This document shows positions 34,800 to 37,533 of a DNA stretch of 37,533 nucleotides, one piece after another (the stretch's first letter is position 1; every line of letters begins with the position of its first letter). A program made the position numbers and the translations under genes. The stretch spans positions 1-37,533 of the forward strand of contig NZ_CDDD01000027.1 in the NCBI RefSeq assembly GCF_000820165.1, given 5' to 3'. Under the pieces are notes generated by a model. The model ran no database searches. It was not told the origin of the DNA and saw only the letters and a program-made list of their open reading frames with translations. The stretch comes from Aeromonas taiwanensis. GTDB lineage: Bacteria > Pseudomonadota > Gammaproteobacteria > Enterobacterales > Aeromonadaceae.

Positions 34800-34980
34800 C
34801 AACAAGGGGAGTAACTTCTCGCCGGTTTGTCGTCATTACGGTGCACACCTTTTCCTGCAGTGCACCCGGCAGCCGGGCAGTCGATGCAAATCGGCTGTAA
34901 GTGAGACCTTGCCGAGAGGCAAGGTGTATCTGCTCCAGACGCAAACCCACCGCCTCCCGGCCGTGGGTTTTGTCGTTTTG
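34800..34980 (+). promoter_or_regulatory. yybP-ykoY (manganese) riboswitch in the alx leader
   Basis: Conserved elements in order: AAGGGGAGTAAC (34804-34815), GTCGTCATTACGGTGCAC with the matching GTGCACCCGGC arm (about 34828-34870), and GTGAGACCTT (34901-34910). The 5' AAGG can pair with the 3' CCTT as stem P1. These match the known aptamer that binds Mn2+ in E. coli alx and mntP. The same CCTT can instead join CCTTGCC-GAGA-GGCAAGG (34907-34924). A hairpin AAACCCAC/GTGGGTTT with a T-rich tail (34943-34979) follows, just before the ribosome site, as expression platform. Confidence 0.85.
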
Positions 34981-34992
34981 GGAGAAAGGAAA

Positions 34993-35949
34993 ATGGGTGA
35001 ATGGTGGATGTGGGCCGGTTTCTTCAGCATAGTGCTGGTCCTGTTGTGGATTGATATCCGCTTTGTCGGCGGCGGCAAGGCGCACAAGGTGTCGCTGAAA
35101 GAGGCGGGTGTCTGGTCCCTCATCTGGGTCAGTGTGGCGCTCCTGTTCAACCTGGCCATCTGGCTCTGGCTGGATCACAGCGCCGGGCGCGAAATAGCCA
35201 ACGAGAAGGGACTGGAGTTCCTCACCGGCTACCTCATCGAGAAGGCGCTGGCGGTGGACAACGTCTTCGTCTGGCTGATGCTGTTCGGTTACTTTGCCAT
35301 TCCCGCCGAGCTGCAGCGCCGGGTGCTGCTCTACGGGGTACTGGGTGCCATCGTCATGCGTGCCGGCATGGTGTTCGCGGGCAGCTGGCTCATCGAGCAG
35401 TTCCACTGGATCCTCTACCTGTTCGGTGCCTTCCTGCTGCTGACCGGTGCCAAGATGCTGTGGGCGGCCGACAAGGAGCCGGATCTCGAGAACAACGCCC
35501 TGCTCGGCTGGATGCGTCGCCGCTTCAAGGTGACCGAGACCCTGGAGGGGGAGAACTTCTTCGTCTGGCGTGACGGTGTGCGCTACGCGACCCCGCTGCT
35601 GCTCATTCTGGTGCTGGTGGAGGTGAGCGATCTCATCTTCGCGGTGGACAGCATCCCGGCCATCTTCGCGGTGACCACGGATCCCTTCATCGTGCTGACC
35701 TCCAACATCTTCGCCATCATGGGGCTGCGCGCCATGTACTTCCTGCTGGCCGGTGTCGCCGAGCGCTTCGCCCTGCTCAAATACGGCCTGGCGCTGATCC
35801 TGATGTTCATCGGGGTCAAGATGTTGCTGCTGGATGTGTTCAAGATCCCGACCGGCATCGCACTCGGAGTAGTAGCATTGATCCTGCTGGCCTCCATGGG
35901 GCTGAGCCTCTGGGTGACCCGCAAGAAAGAGGGCGTGAAAGCGGCGTGA
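34993..35949 (+). CDS. alx: TerC/Alx family membrane protein (metal homeostasis)
   Basis: 318 residues, close to E. coli Alx (321), with about eight membrane helices. Diagnostic segments are GYLIEKALAVDNVFVWLMLFGYFAIP, EVSDLIFAVDSIPAIFAVTTDPFIVLTSNIFAIMGLRAMYFLL and ERFALLKYGLALILMFIGVKML. The two acidic AVDNVFVW and AVDSIPAI motifs are thought to bind metal. Alx is implicated in Mn2+ handling and alkaline response. The ATG at 34993 has GGAGAAAGG upstream; longer in-frame starts would translate the riboswitch and were rejected. Confidence 0.92.
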   Translation: MGEWWMWAGFFSIVLVLLWIDIRFVGGGKAHKVSLKEAGVWSLIWVSVALLFNLAIWLWLDHSAGREIANEKGLEFLTGYLIEKALAVDNVFVWLMLFGYFAIPAELQRRVLLYGVLGAIVMRAGMVFAGSWLIEQFHWILYLFGAFLLLTGAKMLWAADKEPDLENNALLGWMRRRFKVTETLEGENFFVWRDGVRYATPLLLILVLVEVSDLIFAVDSIPAIFAVTTDPFIVLTSNIFAIMGLRAMYFLLAGVAERFALLKYGLALILMFIGVKMLLLDVFKIPTGIALGVVALILLASMGLSLWVTRKKEGVKAA

Positions 35950-35963
35950 TTGCCAACCTACTG

Positions 35964-35990
35964 AAAAGGGCTCCCCAGGGAGCCCTTTTT
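35964..35990. terminator. Bidirectional terminator between alx and the racemase gene
   Basis: AAAAGGGCTCC (35964-35974), four-base loop, GGAGCCCTTTT (35979-35989) with A and T runs on the two sides. The two genes converge here. Confidence 0.9.
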
Positions 35991-36006
35991 CATATCAGCG
36001 ATTTGC

Positions 36007-37233
36007 TTAGCGCTTGATCTTCTTGGGGTTGGTGTAACCCCAGACGGTGTACATGTCCGCCAGCAGGGCGCCGTTGTACTCCTCCAGATCAGACTGCTTC
36101 ACCTCGGCATCCCCCTGGCGGCCGAACAGGACCACCTCGTCACCGGGTTTGATCCCCTTGATGTCGGTCACGTCCACCATGGTGGTGTTCATGGAGGTCT
36201 TGCCCACGACAGGAGCCTTCTGGCCATGGATCAGCACATAGGCCTTGTTGCTCATGGCGCGGCGGTAGCCGTCGGAGTAACCCATCGGCAGGTTGGCGAG
36301 CAGGGAGTCGCGCTTGAGGGTGAAGGTACGGTCATAACCGACGGTGTTGCCCGCCGGGTAGTGGTTGACGGAGGCGACCTGGGTCTTGAACGCCATCACC
36401 TTCTTGTACTCGGTGTAGGAGGGGATGGTGTCGCCATAGATGATGCCGCCCGGGCGTACCATGTCAAAGTAGGCTTCCGGCACTTCCAGGGTGGCGAAGG
36501 AGTTGGCGGCGTGGATGGTGAGCTTGCTGCGATCCAGCTTGCCGGCGTCGATCAGCCACTGGTAGTCCAGCTTGAACTGGGCCAGCCCCATCTTGACGTC
36601 CTCTTTCTCCTCCACCGGGAAGTGGGTCATGATGCCGACCGGGGTGATACCCTTGAGCTTGATCATGGCCAGGGCGTCTTCCTTGGCATCGGCCTGGCGC
36701 AGGTCGATGCCGTTGCGGCTCATGCCGGCGGAGTTCAGACCGATGTGCACCGGAATATTGGTGTTGTGGCGCTGGGCGATGTCGGCGATCCCCTGGGCAC
36801 TGGCCAGGCTGCCGACCAGCTCTTCCATCTTGTAGGGCAGGGCCTGCTCAACTTCATCCGGGGTGGCGGCGCGCACCCGCATCAGGCGACCCTCGAAGCC
36901 CTTCTCGCGGGCCACGCGGGCCTCTTCGTTGCTGGCGATGCCGATGCAGGGGATGCCTGCCTTGACCACGGAGGGCACCAGCAGATCGATGCCGTGACCG
37001 TAGGCGTCGGCCTTCATGATGGCGCAGATCTGCGGGCCCTTGTCACCCAGGCGATTTTTCAGGGTCTGGATGTTGTGCTCGAAGGCGCCGAGATCCACTT
37101 CCAGCCAGGCGTTGGTGGCGGTCTGCTCCTGACCGTTGCGGTGGTCGCTCGCGAGCGGCAGATAGGGGGCGGCAACCGCCTGGCCGGCCAGCAGACCGAA
37201 GATCAGGGTCGCGAGCAGCGTTTTCTTGTGCAT
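36007..37233 (-). CDS. bsr: Periplasmic broad-spectrum amino acid racemase
   Basis: 408 residues with a signal peptide (MHKKTLLATLIFGLLAGQAVAA) and an alanine-racemase fold. The PLP lysine is Lys74 in KADAYGHG and the second catalytic base Tyr300 in VGYDRTF. Arg173-Asn174 in MSRNG are the residues that mark the Bsr group and separate it from biosynthetic Alr. Bsr enzymes (BsrV of Vibrio, Bar of Aeromonas) make non-canonical D-amino acids that are released and edit peptidoglycan. Called Bsr rather than alr for that reason. It stands alone, divergent from the partial gene at the right edge. Confidence 0.93.
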   Translation of the reverse strand: MHKKTLLATLIFGLLAGQAVAAPYLPLASDHRNGQEQTATNAWLEVDLGAFEHNIQTLKNRLGDKGPQICAIMKADAYGHGIDLLVPSVVKAGIPCIGIASNEEARVAREKGFEGRLMRVRAATPDEVEQALPYKMEELVGSLASAQGIADIAQRHNTNIPVHIGLNSAGMSRNGIDLRQADAKEDALAMIKLKGITPVGIMTHFPVEEKEDVKMGLAQFKLDYQWLIDAGKLDRSKLTIHAANSFATLEVPEAYFDMVRPGGIIYGDTIPSYTEYKKVMAFKTQVASVNHYPAGNTVGYDRTFTLKRDSLLANLPMGYSDGYRRAMSNKAYVLIHGQKAPVVGKTSMNTTMVDVTDIKGIKPGDEVVLFGRQGDAEVKQSDLEEYNGALLADMYTVWGYTNPKKIKR

Positions 37234-37292
37234 GGGATGTTACCTTCTTATTGTCTCAGTTGAGGTGCGTCCTGTGTGGACGCGTGTGTCTG

Positions 37293-37346
37293 CATCTTGG
37301 GAATTTATTCGTATGTGGATGATATTTATCCATTTTTTCCAAGATG
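37293..37346. promoter_or_regulatory. Inverted repeat in the bsr divergent promoter region
   Basis: CATCTTGG (37293-37300) and CCAAGATG (37339-37346) enclose a 38-bp AT-rich centre. That centre contains a second smaller pair GGAT...ATCC. The position between two divergent genes suggests an operator or looped site; no regulator is assigned. Confidence 0.45.
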
Positions 37347-37405
37347 TCAGCGCTGGGAGTGTAACTTAACGGCGCCATTCGTGGCACGGGGAACGGGAAG
37401 AAAAT

Positions 37406-37533
37406 ATGCGTTTAGCGGTGCGGATCCCACCTTTGCTGTTGTTTGTGGTCATCGTGCTCGCCATGTGGCTGGGGCGGGGGGAGGCGAGGGGGATGCCGCT
37501 CCTGCTCGTGCCTGCCGCAGTGCTGTGGGTGGC
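37406..37533 (+). CDS. Membrane protein, 5' end only
   Basis: 42 codons are visible: MRLAVRIPPLLLFVVIVLAMWLG followed by a second hydrophobic stretch beginning MPLLLVPAAVLWV. GGGAAG lies upstream. The N-terminus (IPPLLLF...MW) resembles isoprenylcysteine carboxyl methyltransferase-like small membrane methyltransferases, but too little is present to be sure. It continues beyond the right edge. Confidence 0.55.
   Translation, partial: MRLAVRIPPLLLFVVIVLAMWLGRGEARGMPLLLVPAAVLWV

Noticed and set aside
34765..34992. Long N-terminal extension of the alx gene from 34765
   Set aside because: It would translate the promoter and riboswitch; the ATG at 34993 has a good ribosome site and matches family length.

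Overview
This window is chromosomal core DNA from a gammaproteobacterium, most likely Aeromonas. The base composition is GC-rich. The order adhE - ychE/marC - oppABCDF is the one found in enterics. The periplasmic broad-spectrum racemase carries the Bsr-type Ser-Arg-Asn-Gly motif, and the proteins closely resemble E. coli or Vibrio orthologues (RsxABC, AlaA, GrxA, PBP4, RadD, YiaVW, BtsSR, AdhE). There is no IS element, phage, CRISPR array, rRNA or tRNA, so novelty here lies in small RNA and regulatory structures rather than in an accessory gene island.

Layout. 1-3287 (minus): rsxA-rsxB-rsxC, the start of the Rnf/Rsx electron-transfer operon, with rsxC running off the left edge. 3399-6713: a DMT exporter, a small unknown protein, a soluble double-PAS chemoreceptor and a DUF4124 protein. 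6984-11962: fabV (NADH enoyl-ACP reductase), a YfcC-type carrier, alaA, a DUF1653 protein and grxA. 12129-15546: dacB (PBP4), with a diverged second copy of its 3' end downstream, and radD. 15662-18913: the yiaW-yiaV membrane-fusion pair, and an MscS channel divergent from it. 18976-22930: btsS-btsR, a pyruvate-type LytS/LytTR system, followed by a short CstA-type transporter. 23101-23196 (plus): a candidate small RNA. 23284-27305: an HD-GYP protein and adhE. 28145-34696 (plus): ychE/marC and the oligopeptide permease oppABCDF. 34765-35946: a TerC/Alx membrane protein behind a yybP-ykoY (manganese) riboswitch. 36007-37233 (minus): the broad-spectrum amino acid racemase. The right edge holds the first 42 codons of a plus-strand membrane protein.

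Themes. Several loci concern redox and the anaerobic/fermentative switch: Rsx, AdhE behind an excellent class II FNR promoter, and a pyruvate sensor next to a CstA carrier with a CRP-like site. Others concern peptide and amino-acid supply (Opp, CstA, AlaA, YfcC) and cell-wall remodelling (PBP4, periplasmic D-amino-acid racemase).

Most notable signals: (1) an intergenic, almost fully paired three-way-junction RNA followed at once by an intrinsic terminator; (2) the riboswitch of the alx-like gene with a visible switching hairpin; (3) the duplicated dacB 3' end, whose two hairpins differ by a compensatory base-pair change; (4) divergent rsxA/DMT promoters that share one -35 region; (5) the FNR/-10 geometry at adhE. 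All calls come from reading the sequence; no database search was run.
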